Positions 9,711-18,016 of a stretch of DNA of 64,000 nt are shown here, in pieces (positions within the stretch are counted from its first letter, which is position 1; each line of letters opens with the position of its first letter). Position numbers and translations under genes: made by a program. Source of the stretch: UBA2966 sp965242505 (GTDB taxonomy: Bacteria > Pseudomonadota > Alphaproteobacteria > UBA2966); assembly GCA_965242505.1 (NCBI GenBank), contig OZ251449.1:2604001-2668000 (forward strand). The letters are read 5' to 3'. The notes under the pieces were generated by a model, which searched no databases, was not told where the DNA came from, and saw only the letters and a list, made by a program, of their open reading frames with translations.

Positions 9711-9862
9711 CGGGAGCGCCGCAAGGTCCGTCCGCGCCCCTTCCCCCTTGGCGCGACCCCCACCCCGGCCCTCCCCCTGCAAGGGGGAGGGGGGCGGAGG
9801 GACCGTCGACGCTCCTCCCCCCTGACAGGGGGGAGGTCGGGAGGGGGGACCGCGGGGTACAG
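9711..9862. repeat. Composite palindromic intergenic repeat, left part (interrupted by the IS)
   Basis: This spacer contains C-tract/G-tract hairpins such as CCTCCCCCTGCAAGGGGGAG and CTCCCCCCTGACAGGGGGGA, with GCGACCCCCACCCCG between. The same blocks in the same order recur at 25505, 27985, 33724 and 38015. Its missing end (GCGGCGTTGCGGGACCG, ATCCCTGCCGG) lies on the other side of the IS at 11183-11250, so the element inserted inside this repeat. The hairpins could also act as a terminator for the genes converging here. Confidence 0.7.
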
Positions 9863-9907
9863 ACCGGATAGAAAGGTAACAGTTCAGACCGGATACATGG
9901 GTAACAG
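9863..9907 (+). repeat. IS481 left terminal inverted repeat
   Basis: It begins ACCGGATAGAAAGGTAACAG and continues with a second copy of the motif ending GGATACATGGGTAACAG. It matches the reverse complement of 11138-11182, with differences confined to a few bases of the outer copy and its spacer. Confidence 0.85.
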
Positions 9908-9945
9908 GTTAGAGGGTTGGTCGGGAGGTGCGGGAGGTGCGGCCG

Positions 9946-11163
9946 ATGCCTTGGAAGGAGACCTGTCCGATGGACGAGAAGCTGGTTTTCGTTGCCGACT
10001 ATCTGCGTGGCGAGTGGTCGATGACGGCGCTGTGCGAGCACTACGGCATCAGCCGCAAGACCGGGTACAAGTGGCTTGATCGGTATCGCGGCGACGGCCC
10101 GGAGGGTCTGGTCGAGCGGTCGCGGGCGCCGCGTCGCCATGGTCGGTCGATGGCGCCGTCGGTGGCCGAGGCGATCATCGCCTTGCGCCGCGCGCGTCCG
10201 CACTGGGGTCCGCGCAAGCTGCGGGCGGTGTTGGTGAGTCAGCGCCCCGAGGTGGCGTGGCCGGCGGCCAGCACGATGGGCGACCTGCTGCGGGCGGAGG
10301 GTCTGGTGGCGCGCCGTCGCCGGCGCCGTCGGATGGCGGCTCCGTGTCGTCCGTTCCGCCCTGTGGCGGCTCCCAACGACGTGTGGTGTATCGACTTCAA
10401 GGGGTGGTTTCGCACCCGCGACGGCGTCCGCTGCGATCCGCTGACGATCACCGACGCCTACAGCCGCTTTCTGTTGGCGTGCGTCATCGTCCCGCTGCAG
10501 ACCGCAGCGGTGGGGGCGGCGGTGGGGCGGGTGTTCCGGCGCTACGGGGTTCCCGAAGCCATCCGTTCGGACAACGGGGCGCCGTTCGCCGGTCCGGGGG
10601 CTGGGGGTCTGTCGCGTCTGTCGGTGGAATGGATCAAGGCCGGGATCGCGGTGGAGCGGATTGCGCGGGGTCAGCCGCAGCAGAACGGGAGGCACGAGCG
10701 GATGCATCGGACGTTGAAGGCCGAGACCGCGACGCCGCCGGCGGCGACGGCGGACGCGCAACAGGCCCGCTTCGACCGCTTCCGCCAGGACTTCAACGCC
10801 CATCGTCCGCATGAGGCCTTGGGGCAGAGGCCGCCTGCGGCGTTCTACCGGTCGTCGGAGCGGCGTCATCCCGAGCGCCTGGAGGAGCCCTGGTACGATG
10901 CCGAGCACGCGATGCGCCGGGTCCGCACCGATGGCTCCATCAAGTGGGGCGGCGACCTGGTCTTCATCAGCGAGACGCTGAGGGGCGAGCCTGTGGGCGT
11001 GGCCGAGACCGACGGGGGCGACTGGATCGTCCGCTTCGCGGATATCGACCTCGGGATCATCGATCGGAGGTCGAAGAAGCTACACCGCTTCCGTGCGGCC
11101 CGGCCGGGCCGCACGGAAGCGGGACAGACCGGGAACACTGTTACCCATGTATCCGGTCTATAG
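9946..11163 (+). CDS. IS481-family transposase (DDE integrase core)
   Basis: A transposase of about 405 aa that cuts and joins the IS ends. The N-terminus has a helix-turn-helix (ALCEHYGISRKTGYKW) followed by an arginine-rich linker. The integrase core has the DDE residues in CIDFKG, IRSDNG and NGRHERMH. I start it at the ATG preceded by GGAGGT seven bases upstream rather than at the GTG at 9928. The last codons (THVSGL) are encoded by the inner right inverted repeat and the stop lies within it. The frame is intact, so the element may still move. Confidence 0.9.
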   Translation: MPWKETCPMDEKLVFVADYLRGEWSMTALCEHYGISRKTGYKWLDRYRGDGPEGLVERSRAPRRHGRSMAPSVAEAIIALRRARPHWGPRKLRAVLVSQRPEVAWPAASTMGDLLRAEGLVARRRRRRRMAAPCRPFRPVAAPNDVWCIDFKGWFRTRDGVRCDPLTITDAYSRFLLACVIVPLQTAAVGAAVGRVFRRYGVPEAIRSDNGAPFAGPGAGGLSRLSVEWIKAGIAVERIARGQPQQNGRHERMHRTLKAETATPPAATADAQQARFDRFRQDFNAHRPHEALGQRPPAAFYRSSERRHPERLEEPWYDAEHAMRRVRTDGSIKWGGDLVFISETLRGEPVGVAETDGGDWIVRFADIDLGIIDRRSKKLHRFRAARPGRTEAGQTGNTVTHVSGL

Positions 11164-11182
11164 TGTTACCCATCTATCCGGT
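11138..11182 (-). repeat. IS481 right terminal inverted repeat
   Basis: Inverted counterpart of 9863-9907. It reads CTGTTACCCATGTATCCGGT inward, then a second copy ending CATCTATCCGGT. The transposase stop codon lies inside it. Confidence 0.85.
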
Positions 11183-11250
11183 TGCTCACGGTCCCGCAAC
11201 GCCGCGCAATCCTCGATCCCTGCCGGCATCGGAAATGCGGGTCGACATGG
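11183..11250. repeat. Composite intergenic repeat, right part
   Basis: It contains CGGTCCCGCAACGCCGCG, CTCGATCCCTGCCGG and GGAAATGCGGG. Read on the reverse strand these blocks match 27985-28040 and, in part, 33724-33760. This is the half of the repeat displaced by the IS. From 11251 to the small gene at 11358 I see nothing further. Confidence 0.65.
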
Positions 11251-11357
11251 CGAATCCCGAATTACGCAGGTGTTTCGGGATTCCTTCACACGCGCGAAAG
11301 CGGGAAGCCAGGAACCCTGATGAGAACTCCCCCTCCCGGCCGCTGGCGCGCGGCGCC

Positions 11358-11483
11358 TCAGCCGTGCCGGACCGAAGGTCCGGAGGTGGTCTCCTGGGTG
11401 GAAAAACCGAGATAGTCGAGGGCGATGTCCGCGCCCACGGAGATCACGGCAATAGCCAGAAATGCGATAAGCATGGCTTTCAT
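11358..11483 (-). CDS. Small predicted membrane protein at the end of the formate dehydrogenase operon
   Basis: A 41-aa protein starting MKAMLIAFLAIAVISVGAD, then a short polar tail ending PSVRHG. The first ~18 residues form one hydrophobic segment, a membrane anchor or signal peptide. Its ATG overlaps the stop of the upstream WD40-cytochrome gene as ATGA, a strong sign of coupled translation. It is the last gene of the formate dehydrogenase operon, so it may be a small subunit or assembly aid of the membrane complex. I do not recognise a family. Confidence 0.65.
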   Translation of the reverse strand: MKAMLIAFLAIAVISVGADIALDYLGFSTQETTSGPSVRHG

Positions 11484-12790
11484 CGGTTACCTCCCCGCTC
11501 CGCCGTCGCGCGCCTCAGGAACGCGATCAGGTCCTTCCTGTCGGCGGCCCCGGTGATCCGTTGCATCGGCATCTTGGAACCGGGAATGAAGCCGTCCGGA
11601 CCAAGATCGAACAGCGCGTCGATCGTGCCGACGTCCCAGATGATATCGGAATTCCGGAGCGTTGGCGAGTAGCTGTAGTTCGCCAGACTTCCCGCCGGGC
11701 GTCCGAATATCCCGAGGAGCGTGGGACCGGCGCGCCGGCGCCCGTCCGTGTTCAGCGTGTGGCAGATCGAGCATTTACGCTGGAACTGGCGCTCCCCGTT
11801 GCTCATCCCTGCCGGGTCCCTGAGAAACGACAGCTCGCCGGCCGCCATGGGTTCGTGCTCGCCGAGCGACGCCACGGGCCAGCCATACATGGCGTCGTCG
11901 AGGCCGCCCGCGTGTATGTTGCCGCCGTCGGCGGAGAAACGGAGCGCCCAGATGGGGCCGCGCAGGGTCGCGCGAAAGTCCCCGGCGACCCGCCATGTCG
12001 CGCTGTCGATGAGCTTGATGAACCCGTGGCCATCGCCCACCGCCAGGGTCGCGAACTCCCGATCGGCCGCCATGGCGAGGATGGGATTGCGTTCGCCGCT
12101 GAAATCGGCGATCGTGTCGCCGCTGTCGACGTCCATCACCCGTATCGTCCCGTCCACCGCGCCGTAGGCCAGCCACCCTCCGGCCTCGTTCAGGACGAAC
12201 GCGTTGACGCCGAACCCGCCCTTCAGAAGAAGCCGCGTCGGCGCGCCGCTCGCCAGGTCCCAGACCCGGATCGTGCCGTCCGCCGAGGCGGAGTAGAGCC
12301 GGGTGCCATCGGCGGAGAACGCCACGTCGCTGACGCCGCCGGCGTGACCCTTCAGGAAGCGCGGCGGCGCGCCGCCGTCGAGGGACCAGAGACCGATCGT
12401 GCGGTCCCAGCTCGCGGACGCGACGGCGCGCCGGTCCGGCGACAGCGCCAAGGCGATGGCCTTGCCGCCGTGGCCGCCGAGACGCCGGCTCTCGCCCGTG
12501 TTCAGGTCCCAGAGGTAGACGTCGTGGTCGTCGCCCGCCGAGACCGCGCGGTTCGCGTCGACGAAGCGGACGGCGTTGGCCGCCGCGCGATGCGCCTCGA
12601 GCCAGACCGGCGCGCCGTCCCGCCAGAGGCCCACGGAATAATCGAAGCTCGCCGTCAGGATACGGCTGCCGTCGGGCGAGACGTCGATGCCCTTGATCGG
12701 ACCGCCGTGACCCTTGAGCGTGAAGAAATCTCCCGCCGCGGCGAGAGAAGGAAACAGGAGCAGGGCAGTCAGGAGCGCCCGAACCGCCAT
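11480..12790 (-). CDS. WD40 beta-propeller fused to a C-terminal cytochrome c domain, exported
   Basis: A 436-aa protein with a signal peptide (ends about SLAAAG), WD40-type repeats over most of its length (GHGG..I.GIDVSPDG, LSPDRRAVASASWDRTIGLW, ASADGTIRVWDL and others) and a C-terminal cytochrome c domain with heme-binding CSICH and a downstream methionine in SKMPMQ as likely axial ligand. It must act in the periplasm. The gene sits two bases after the cytochrome b subunit of formate dehydrogenase, so it may accept electrons from that complex or dock a partner through its propeller. The function is inferred from context only. Confidence 0.82.
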   Translation of the reverse strand: MAVRALLTALLLFPSLAAAGDFFTLKGHGGPIKGIDVSPDGSRILTASFDYSVGLWRDGAPVWLEAHRAAANAVRFVDANRAVSAGDDHDVYLWDLNTGESRRLGGHGGKAIALALSPDRRAVASASWDRTIGLWSLDGGAPPRFLKGHAGGVSDVAFSADGTRLYSASADGTIRVWDLASGAPTRLLLKGGFGVNAFVLNEAGGWLAYGAVDGTIRVMDVDSGDTIADFSGERNPILAMAADREFATLAVGDGHGFIKLIDSATWRVAGDFRATLRGPIWALRFSADGGNIHAGGLDDAMYGWPVASLGEHEPMAAGELSFLRDPAGMSNGERQFQRKCSICHTLNTDGRRRAGPTLLGIFGRPAGSLANYSYSPTLRNSDIIWDVGTIDALFDLGPDGFIPGSKMPMQRITGAADRKDLIAFLRRATAERGGNR

Positions 12791-12791
12791 C

Positions 12792-14045
12792 TCATTCCGC
12801 TGGCGAGGGGGCGGAACCGCCCGTCGCGGCCGGTTTTTCGCCGGTCGCCTCTTCGTACCAGATCGAGTGATGCTCCTTCGCCCACTGTTTCTCGACCTCG
12901 CCCGACCCCATGGCGTCGTACGCGCCCTCCATGCCGATCGAGCCGAGATAGATGTGGGCGATGATGATCGCCATGAACACGAAGGCGATGATGGTGTGCC
13001 AGAGCTGGGCGAGCTGCATCTCCTCGTGGGGCGCGAGGGTGGTGCGGAGTTCTCCCAGCCCGACGGCCTGGGGCAGGCCCATCGCGTTGAGCATCTCGAA
13101 GGTCGCCGCGAACATGGGCATCTCGAACGGGAACAGCAACGACAGGCCCGAAAGCGAGATCGAGACCCCCAGCAGGATGACGACCCAGAAGATGATCTTC
13201 TGGCCAGCGTTGAACTTTCTGGCCGGCGGGTGACTGTGCTTGGAGAACAGACCGCCGCCCTTGGCGAGCCACGCCAGATCGGTGCGGGTCGGAACGTTGT
13301 GAGCCACCCAGAACACGAACACCATCACCAGCGCCAGCATGAACGCCCAGGCGGCGCTGTTGTGCACCCATTTCGAGGCGAGCGCGAGGGTGGCGAACGC
13401 CTCCTTGCCGAAGATCGGAATCAGCGCGGCGCGCCCGAACAGGGTGATCAGGCCGGTGATGCCCAGCAGGATGAACGAGCCGGCCAGAAGCCAGTGGCCG
13501 AAGCGCTCGACCGCGGTGAAGCGCAGGATCGTCTCCCCCGTCCTCTCGCCCTCGATGCGGATGCGGCCGCGCCACAGCATGTAGAGAGCGAGGACCACGA
13601 CCATGGCCACGAGCAGATAGCCGCCGTAGACCCGCAGCGGACCCTGGCGGAATTCGAGCCAGCGCATGCCTCCGTCCTGAATCACGACGCCGTCGGCGGG
13701 GCCGTGCGCGGAAACCGTGACGTCGGCGCTGCCGTAGCGGAGCGCGCGGAATATCTCCGAGTCCGACGCTCCGCCCAAGGTCCCCAGTTGCGCCGCGATG
13801 GCGGCGGCGGTGTCGGGGTCGCCCGTGGCCTCGCGACGGAACGAATCTTCGACTCGCTCGCCCCGCTGGCGGGCGAGTATGTCCTCCAGCGTCTGCGCGC
13901 CGCCGGTCGCGTCGCGCCGGACCTCGACCTCGCCGACGGCGCGTTCCTGCGCCATGGCGGCCACCGGCGGCAGCGCGAGCGTCAGAACCGGAAGCGCGAC
14001 CGAAAGCGCGCGGAATGTTTTCATCATCGGTGGTGTTCTCGACAT
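12792..14045 (-). CDS. Formate dehydrogenase gamma subunit (membrane cytochrome b)
   Basis: The membrane subunit that takes electrons from the iron-sulfur subunit and reduces quinone. The 417-aa product has a signal peptide (ALPPVAAMA), a ~110-residue periplasmic N-terminal region, then five hydrophobic spans. Likely heme b ligands are histidines in ERFGHWLL, WVHNSAAW, LWHTIIA and AHIYLG. The start follows GGAGGG, better than the ATGATG 18 bases later. It lies 118 bases after the beta-subunit gene with a strong hairpin between, and is two bases from the WD40-cytochrome gene. The N-terminal extension makes it longer than enterobacterial FdoI/FdnI. Confidence 0.9.
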   Translation of the reverse strand: MSRTPPMMKTFRALSVALPVLTLALPPVAAMAQERAVGEVEVRRDATGGAQTLEDILARQRGERVEDSFRREATGDPDTAAAIAAQLGTLGGASDSEIFRALRYGSADVTVSAHGPADGVVIQDGGMRWLEFRQGPLRVYGGYLLVAMVVVLALYMLWRGRIRIEGERTGETILRFTAVERFGHWLLAGSFILLGITGLITLFGRAALIPIFGKEAFATLALASKWVHNSAAWAFMLALVMVFVFWVAHNVPTRTDLAWLAKGGGLFSKHSHPPARKFNAGQKIIFWVVILLGVSISLSGLSLLFPFEMPMFAATFEMLNAMGLPQAVGLGELRTTLAPHEEMQLAQLWHTIIAFVFMAIIIAHIYLGSIGMEGAYDAMGSGEVEKQWAKEHHSIWYEEATGEKPAATGGSAPSPAE

Positions 14046-14127
14046 CGGGACCCTCCGCGACCGGACGAGCGCCCCCGTTCGGGCGCCGCCCGTCCGCATG
14101 GACGGATCAAGAGGGGCGGATGGGGAA

Positions 14128-14152
14128 CGGGGGGCGGTCGGCCCGCCCCCCG
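14128..14152 (-). other. Strong intercistronic hairpin between beta and gamma subunit genes
   Basis: Two perfectly complementary 10-base arms (CGGGGGGCGG and CCGCCCCCCG) enclose a 5-base loop. No T-run follows on the reverse strand, so it is not a classic intrinsic terminator. It may stabilise or process the message and set the ratio of soluble to membrane subunits. Confidence 0.5.
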
Positions 14153-14163
14153 CCCAAGGCAGC

Positions 14164-14757
14164 TCAGCTACCCTTCTGGCCGTAGGCCGTACCCCAGCCC
14201 CAGGCGCCGGAACCGAAGCCGCGGGCCACCACCCGTTCGCGGTAGATGCCGGACACGACATCGCCGTCACCCGCCAGCAACGCCTTGGTCGCGCACATCT
14301 CGGCGCAGAGAGGCAGCTTGCCCTCCGCGATCCGGTTGCGCCCGTACTTGGCGAACTCGGCGGTCGAGTGGGTCTCCTCCGGGCCGCCGGCGCAGAAGGT
14401 GCACTTGTCCATCTTGCCGCGGGATCCGAAGTTGCCCGCCTGCGGGAATTGCGGCGCGCCGAAGGGGCACGCGTAGAAGCAATAACCGCAGCCGATGCAG
14501 AGGTCCTTGGAATGCAGGACCACGCCGTCCTCGGTCTGGTAGAAGCAGTCCACCGGACAGACGGCCATGCAGGGCGCGTCCGAACAGTGCATGCATGCGA
14601 CCGAGATCGAGCGCTCGCCCGGCTCGCCGTCGTTGATCGTCACGACCCTCCGCCGGTTGATCCCCCACGGCACCTCGTGCTCGTTCTTGCACGCGGTGAC
14701 GCAGGCGTTGCACTCGATACAGCGTTCGGCGTCGCAGAGAAATTTCGCTCTTGCCAT
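14164..14757 (-). CDS. fdh3B: Formate dehydrogenase beta subunit, 4Fe-4S electron transfer (FDH3 type)
   Basis: A 197-aa ferredoxin-like subunit passing electrons from the catalytic subunit to cytochrome b. Four cysteine groups are visible: CIECNACVTACK near the N-terminus, CMHCSDAPCMAVCP, CIGCGYCFYACP, and a later CTFC with CAEMC, as expected for four [4Fe-4S] clusters. It lacks the C-terminal membrane helix of enterobacterial FdoH, so it relies on its partners for attachment. It has no signal of its own and is probably exported with the Tat-tagged alpha subunit. It starts 12 bases after the alpha-subunit gene. Confidence 0.92.
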   Translation of the reverse strand: MARAKFLCDAERCIECNACVTACKNEHEVPWGINRRRVVTINDGEPGERSISVACMHCSDAPCMAVCPVDCFYQTEDGVVLHSKDLCIGCGYCFYACPFGAPQFPQAGNFGSRGKMDKCTFCAGGPEETHSTAEFAKYGRNRIAEGKLPLCAEMCATKALLAGDGDVVSGIYRERVVARGFGSGAWGWGTAYGQKGS

Positions 14758-14769
14758 CCCTGTTCCTCC

Positions 14770-17664
14770 CTATGCCGTGTAGATCTTGCAGAGCGTCGAC
14801 TTCGTCTCCTGCATCTGGGTGACCGAGTCGTAGCCGTAGGTCTGCGCCGTGTTGCTGCTTTCGCCCAACACGTAAGGATCGGCCCCTTCCGGATACTTGT
14901 GCCTCAGGTCCGCGCCCTCGAAGTGCCCGCCGAAGTGGAAGGGCATGAAGGCGACCCCGGCCCCGACGCGTTCCGTGACCATGGCCATGACCTTGACCCT
15001 GGCGCCTTCGGGGCCCTCGACCCAGACCTGCGCTCCGTTCCGCACGCCGAGATCGTTGGCGTCGCGGGGGTTGATCTCGACGAACATGTCCTGCTGCAAC
15101 TCGGCGAGCCAGGGGTTCGAGCGAGACTCTTCCCCGCCGCCCTCGTACTCCACGAGCCGTCCGGACGTCAGGACCAACGGATACTCCTTCGAGAAGTCCT
15201 GCTTCTGGATCGAGGCGTACATGGTGGGCAGACGGTAGAACTTCCGATCCTCGTAGGTCGGGTAATCCGCCGCCAGGTCACGCCGCGGCGTGTAGAGCGG
15301 CTCCCGATGCAACGGGATCGGATCCGGGAAGTTCCATACCACCGTGCGGGCCTTGGCGTTGCCGAAGGGCGCGCACTCGTGCTTGATGGCGACCCGCTGG
15401 ATGCCGCCCGAGAGGTCGGTCTTCCAGTTGGTCTTGGGCCCCGCGATGGCGTCGATGGTCGCCCGTTCCTCGGCCGTCAGGTCCTTGTCCCACCCCAGGT
15501 CCATCAGCATCTGCATGGTGAACTCGGGATATCCGTCCTGGATCTCCGAGCCGGCCGAGTAGACGCCCTCGGCCAGAAGGTTCTCGCCGTCGCGTTCCAC
15601 GCCGAACCGGGCGCGGAAGGTCAGGCCGCCCTCGGAGACGGGCTTGGACATGTCGTAGAGGTTGGGCGTGCCGGGGTGGCCCATTTCCGCCGTGCCCCAG
15701 GCGGGCCACGGCATACCGTAGTAGTCCCCGTCGGCGGGACCGCCCACGGCCCGCAGCGTCGTCTTGTCGAACGTGTGCTGGTTGGCCATGTGCAGCTTGA
15801 TCCGCTCCGGCGACTGGCCGGTGTAGCCGATCGTCCACATGCCCGCGTTGATCTCGCGGGTGATGTCTTCGACCACCGGCGCGTCTTCCCCTTCCATCGC
15901 GATGTTGCGGAAGAACCGGTCGGCCCATCCGAACTTCTTGGCGAACCTCGCCATGATGTCCTGATCGGGCAGGCACTCGAACAGAGGCTCGACGACCCGG
16001 TCGCGCCACTGAATCGAGCGGTTCGACGCCGTGACCGAGCCGCGGGTCTCGAACTGGGTCGCGGCCGGCAACAGGTACACCCCGTCGGTGCGGTCGTGAA
16101 GGACGGCGGAGACGGTGGGATACGGGTCGACGACGACCAGCATGTCCAGCTTCTCCATCGCGGTCTTCATCTCCTTGCCGCGGGTCTGCGAGTTCGGAGC
16201 GTGACCCCACAGAACCATCGCCCGGACGTTGTCGGGCTGGTCCATGTTGTCCTTGTCCTCGAGAACCCCGTCGATCCAGCGGGACACCGGAATGCCCTTC
16301 AGGTTCATCAGGGGCCTTTCCTTGCCGTCGGCGGCGGTGATCTTGGCGAACTGGCCCTTGAGCCAGTCCAGATCCTCGCCCCACACGCGCGCCCAGTGGG
16401 CCCAGGCGCCCGCCGAAAGGCCGTAGTAGCCGGGCAGGGTGTGGGAGAGCACGCCGAGGTCGGTCGCGCCTTGGACGTTGTCGTGGCCGCGGAAGATGTT
16501 GGTCCCGCCGCCGGAGACGCCCATGTTGCCCAACGCCAGCTGCAGGACGCAGTAGGCCCGGGTGTTGTTGTTGCCGTTGGTGTGCTGGGTCCCGCCCATG
16601 CACCAGATCACGGTGCCGGGACGGTTGTTGACCATGGTGCGCGCCACGCGGCGGAGCTGCTCGCCCGGCGCGCCGGTCACCCGCTCCACTTCATCCGGCG
16701 TCCACTTGGCCACCTCCTCGCGGATGCGGTCCATGCCCCAGACACGGGTGCGGATGAACTCCTTGTCCTCCCAGCCGTTCTCGAAGATGTGCCAGAGGAT
16801 GCCCCAGACCAGCGCCACGTCGGTGCCGGGGCGGAAGCGGACGTACTCGTCCGCGTGCGCCGCGGTCCGGGTGAAACGCGGATCGCAGACGATCAGCGGC
16901 GCGTTGTTCTGCTCCTTGGCCCGAAGGACGTGCAGGAGCGAAACCGGATGCGCCTCGGCCGGGTTGCCGCCGATGAGGAAGATCGCGCGGCTGTTGTGGA
17001 TGTCGTTGTAGGAGTTGGTCATGGCGCCGTAGCCCCACGTGTTCGCAACCCCCGCGACGGTCGTGGAGTGGCAGATCCGGGCCTGGTGGTCCATGTTGTT
17101 CGTGCCCCAGTAGGCCGCGAACTTCGTGAACAGATAGGCCTGCTCGTTGCTGAACTTGGCCGAGCCCAGCCAGTAGACGCTGTCGGGTCCGCTTTCCTCG
17201 CGGATCTTCATCATGCCGTCGCCGATCTCGTCGATCGCCTGATCCCAGCTGATGCGCTTCCACTGGCCGCCCTCTTTCTTCATCGGGTACTTGAGGCGGC
17301 GTTCGCCGTGGGCGTGCTCGCGGACGGAAGCCCCCTTGGCGCAATGGGCGCCGAGGTTGAAGGGGCTGTCCCAGCCGGGTTCCTGGCCGACCCAGACGCC
17401 GTTGTTCACCTCCGCGATCACGGAACAGCCGACCGAGCAGTGGGTGCAGACCGACTTGACGGCCTGAACCGCGCCCTGGACCGCCTGCTGAGCGCTCGCC
17501 TTGGTCACCGTGCCGCCGACGGCCCCGACCGCGGCCAGCCCGCCGATGGCGAGGCCCGAACCGCGGAGGAACGTCCGCCGGTCGACGGATGCTTCCGAGA
17601 CGTTGGGCAGGAGCGAAGTCCGCCGGGGGCGTCTCGCAACCCCATTGGTCTTTTTCCTTAACAT
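14770..17664 (-). CDS. fdhA: Formate dehydrogenase catalytic alpha subunit (Mo/W-bis-MGD, cysteine type), Tat-exported
   Basis: The 964-aa catalytic subunit oxidises formate to CO2 in the periplasm. The N-terminus carries a twin-arginine signal (DRRTFLRGSG, RR at 29-30). A [4Fe-4S] site follows (C73, C76, C80, C108), then molybdopterin-dinucleotide-binding domains. The active-site motif QARICHSTTVAG has cysteine (C198) where E. coli FDH-N has selenocysteine, so no SECIS or selenium machinery is needed. GGAGGT precedes the ATG. The nearby tungstate/molybdate transporter supplies the likely metal. The protein belongs to the respiratory FDH-N/FDH-O class rather than the NAD-linked cytoplasmic class. 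Confidence 0.94.
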   Translation of the reverse strand: MLRKKTNGVARRPRRTSLLPNVSEASVDRRTFLRGSGLAIGGLAAVGAVGGTVTKASAQQAVQGAVQAVKSVCTHCSVGCSVIAEVNNGVWVGQEPGWDSPFNLGAHCAKGASVREHAHGERRLKYPMKKEGGQWKRISWDQAIDEIGDGMMKIREESGPDSVYWLGSAKFSNEQAYLFTKFAAYWGTNNMDHQARICHSTTVAGVANTWGYGAMTNSYNDIHNSRAIFLIGGNPAEAHPVSLLHVLRAKEQNNAPLIVCDPRFTRTAAHADEYVRFRPGTDVALVWGILWHIFENGWEDKEFIRTRVWGMDRIREEVAKWTPDEVERVTGAPGEQLRRVARTMVNNRPGTVIWCMGGTQHTNGNNNTRAYCVLQLALGNMGVSGGGTNIFRGHDNVQGATDLGVLSHTLPGYYGLSAGAWAHWARVWGEDLDWLKGQFAKITAADGKERPLMNLKGIPVSRWIDGVLEDKDNMDQPDNVRAMVLWGHAPNSQTRGKEMKTAMEKLDMLVVVDPYPTVSAVLHDRTDGVYLLPAATQFETRGSVTASNRSIQWRDRVVEPLFECLPDQDIMARFAKKFGWADRFFRNIAMEGEDAPVVEDITREINAGMWTIGYTGQSPERIKLHMANQHTFDKTTLRAVGGPADGDYYGMPWPAWGTAEMGHPGTPNLYDMSKPVSEGGLTFRARFGVERDGENLLAEGVYSAGSEIQDGYPEFTMQMLMDLGWDKDLTAEERATIDAIAGPKTNWKTDLSGGIQRVAIKHECAPFGNAKARTVVWNFPDPIPLHREPLYTPRRDLAADYPTYEDRKFYRLPTMYASIQKQDFSKEYPLVLTSGRLVEYEGGGEESRSNPWLAELQQDMFVEINPRDANDLGVRNGAQVWVEGPEGARVKVMAMVTERVGAGVAFMPFHFGGHFEGADLRHKYPEGADPYVLGESSNTAQTYGYDSVTQMQETKSTLCKIYTA

Positions 17665-17771
17665 TCTCGTACCTCCCTTGGCGTCCCGGACATCGCCGGT
17701 TCGCCGGGTTTGTCGTCCTTGCGGCCGCGGGGCGTCACGCTACCGTTGGCCGCGCCGGAAGAGAGCGTCCG

Positions 17772-17963
17772 TCAGAAACGGGCGCTTTCGTAGTAGGCCC
17801 GGGTGTGCGCGGTGTCGCGCATCCCGTTGCCGTCGTCTTTCGGAGCGGCCGCCTCCGCCGCCGTTCCCGCCGCCGCGGCAATCGCCGCCGCGGGAACGGA
17901 GACCGACGCGAGCTTCAGAAAGTCGCGGCGATTGGTGGTCTCGCCCTCCGTCCTTTCTCCCAT
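17772..17963 (-). CDS. Small twin-arginine protein of formate dehydrogenase regions
   Basis: A 63-aa protein with a Tat motif NRRDFLKLAS, an alanine-rich hydrophobic stretch (PAAAIAAAAGT) and a short tail ending RAYYESARF. It matches the pattern described as 'formate dehydrogenase region TAT target', short Tat proteins coded just ahead of the catalytic subunit. The role is unknown; it may help chaperone or pilot the Tat substrate. GGAGGAG precedes the start. It lies between the TorD-like chaperone and the alpha subunit in the same operon. Confidence 0.85.
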   Translation of the reverse strand: MGERTEGETTNRRDFLKLASVSVPAAAIAAAAGTAAEAAAPKDDGNGMRDTAHTRAYYESARF

Positions 17964-18016
17964 CAGCTTCTCCTCCGTTCTCGTGGCCCGCTGGGGCGGG
18001 CCGGTTGGATGCGGGA

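Larger units (their letters stand above)
9863..11182 (+). mobile_element. IS481-family insertion sequence
   Basis: A complete element of about 1.32 kb with one transposase gene bounded by 45-base imperfect inverted repeats. Each end holds two tandem copies of a motif like ACCGGATA..GGGTAACA, the double-repeat end seen in this IS group. I find no clear target-site duplication. The element has landed in the composite intergenic repeat, whose halves flank it. It lies between the 3' ends of the broken amidase and of the formate dehydrogenase operon, so it cuts no gene. Confidence 0.88.

Noticed and set aside
14128..14152. Intrinsic terminator between formate dehydrogenase beta and gamma genes
   Set aside because: The stem is perfect but no T-run follows on the transcribed strand, and the genes beyond belong to the same complex.
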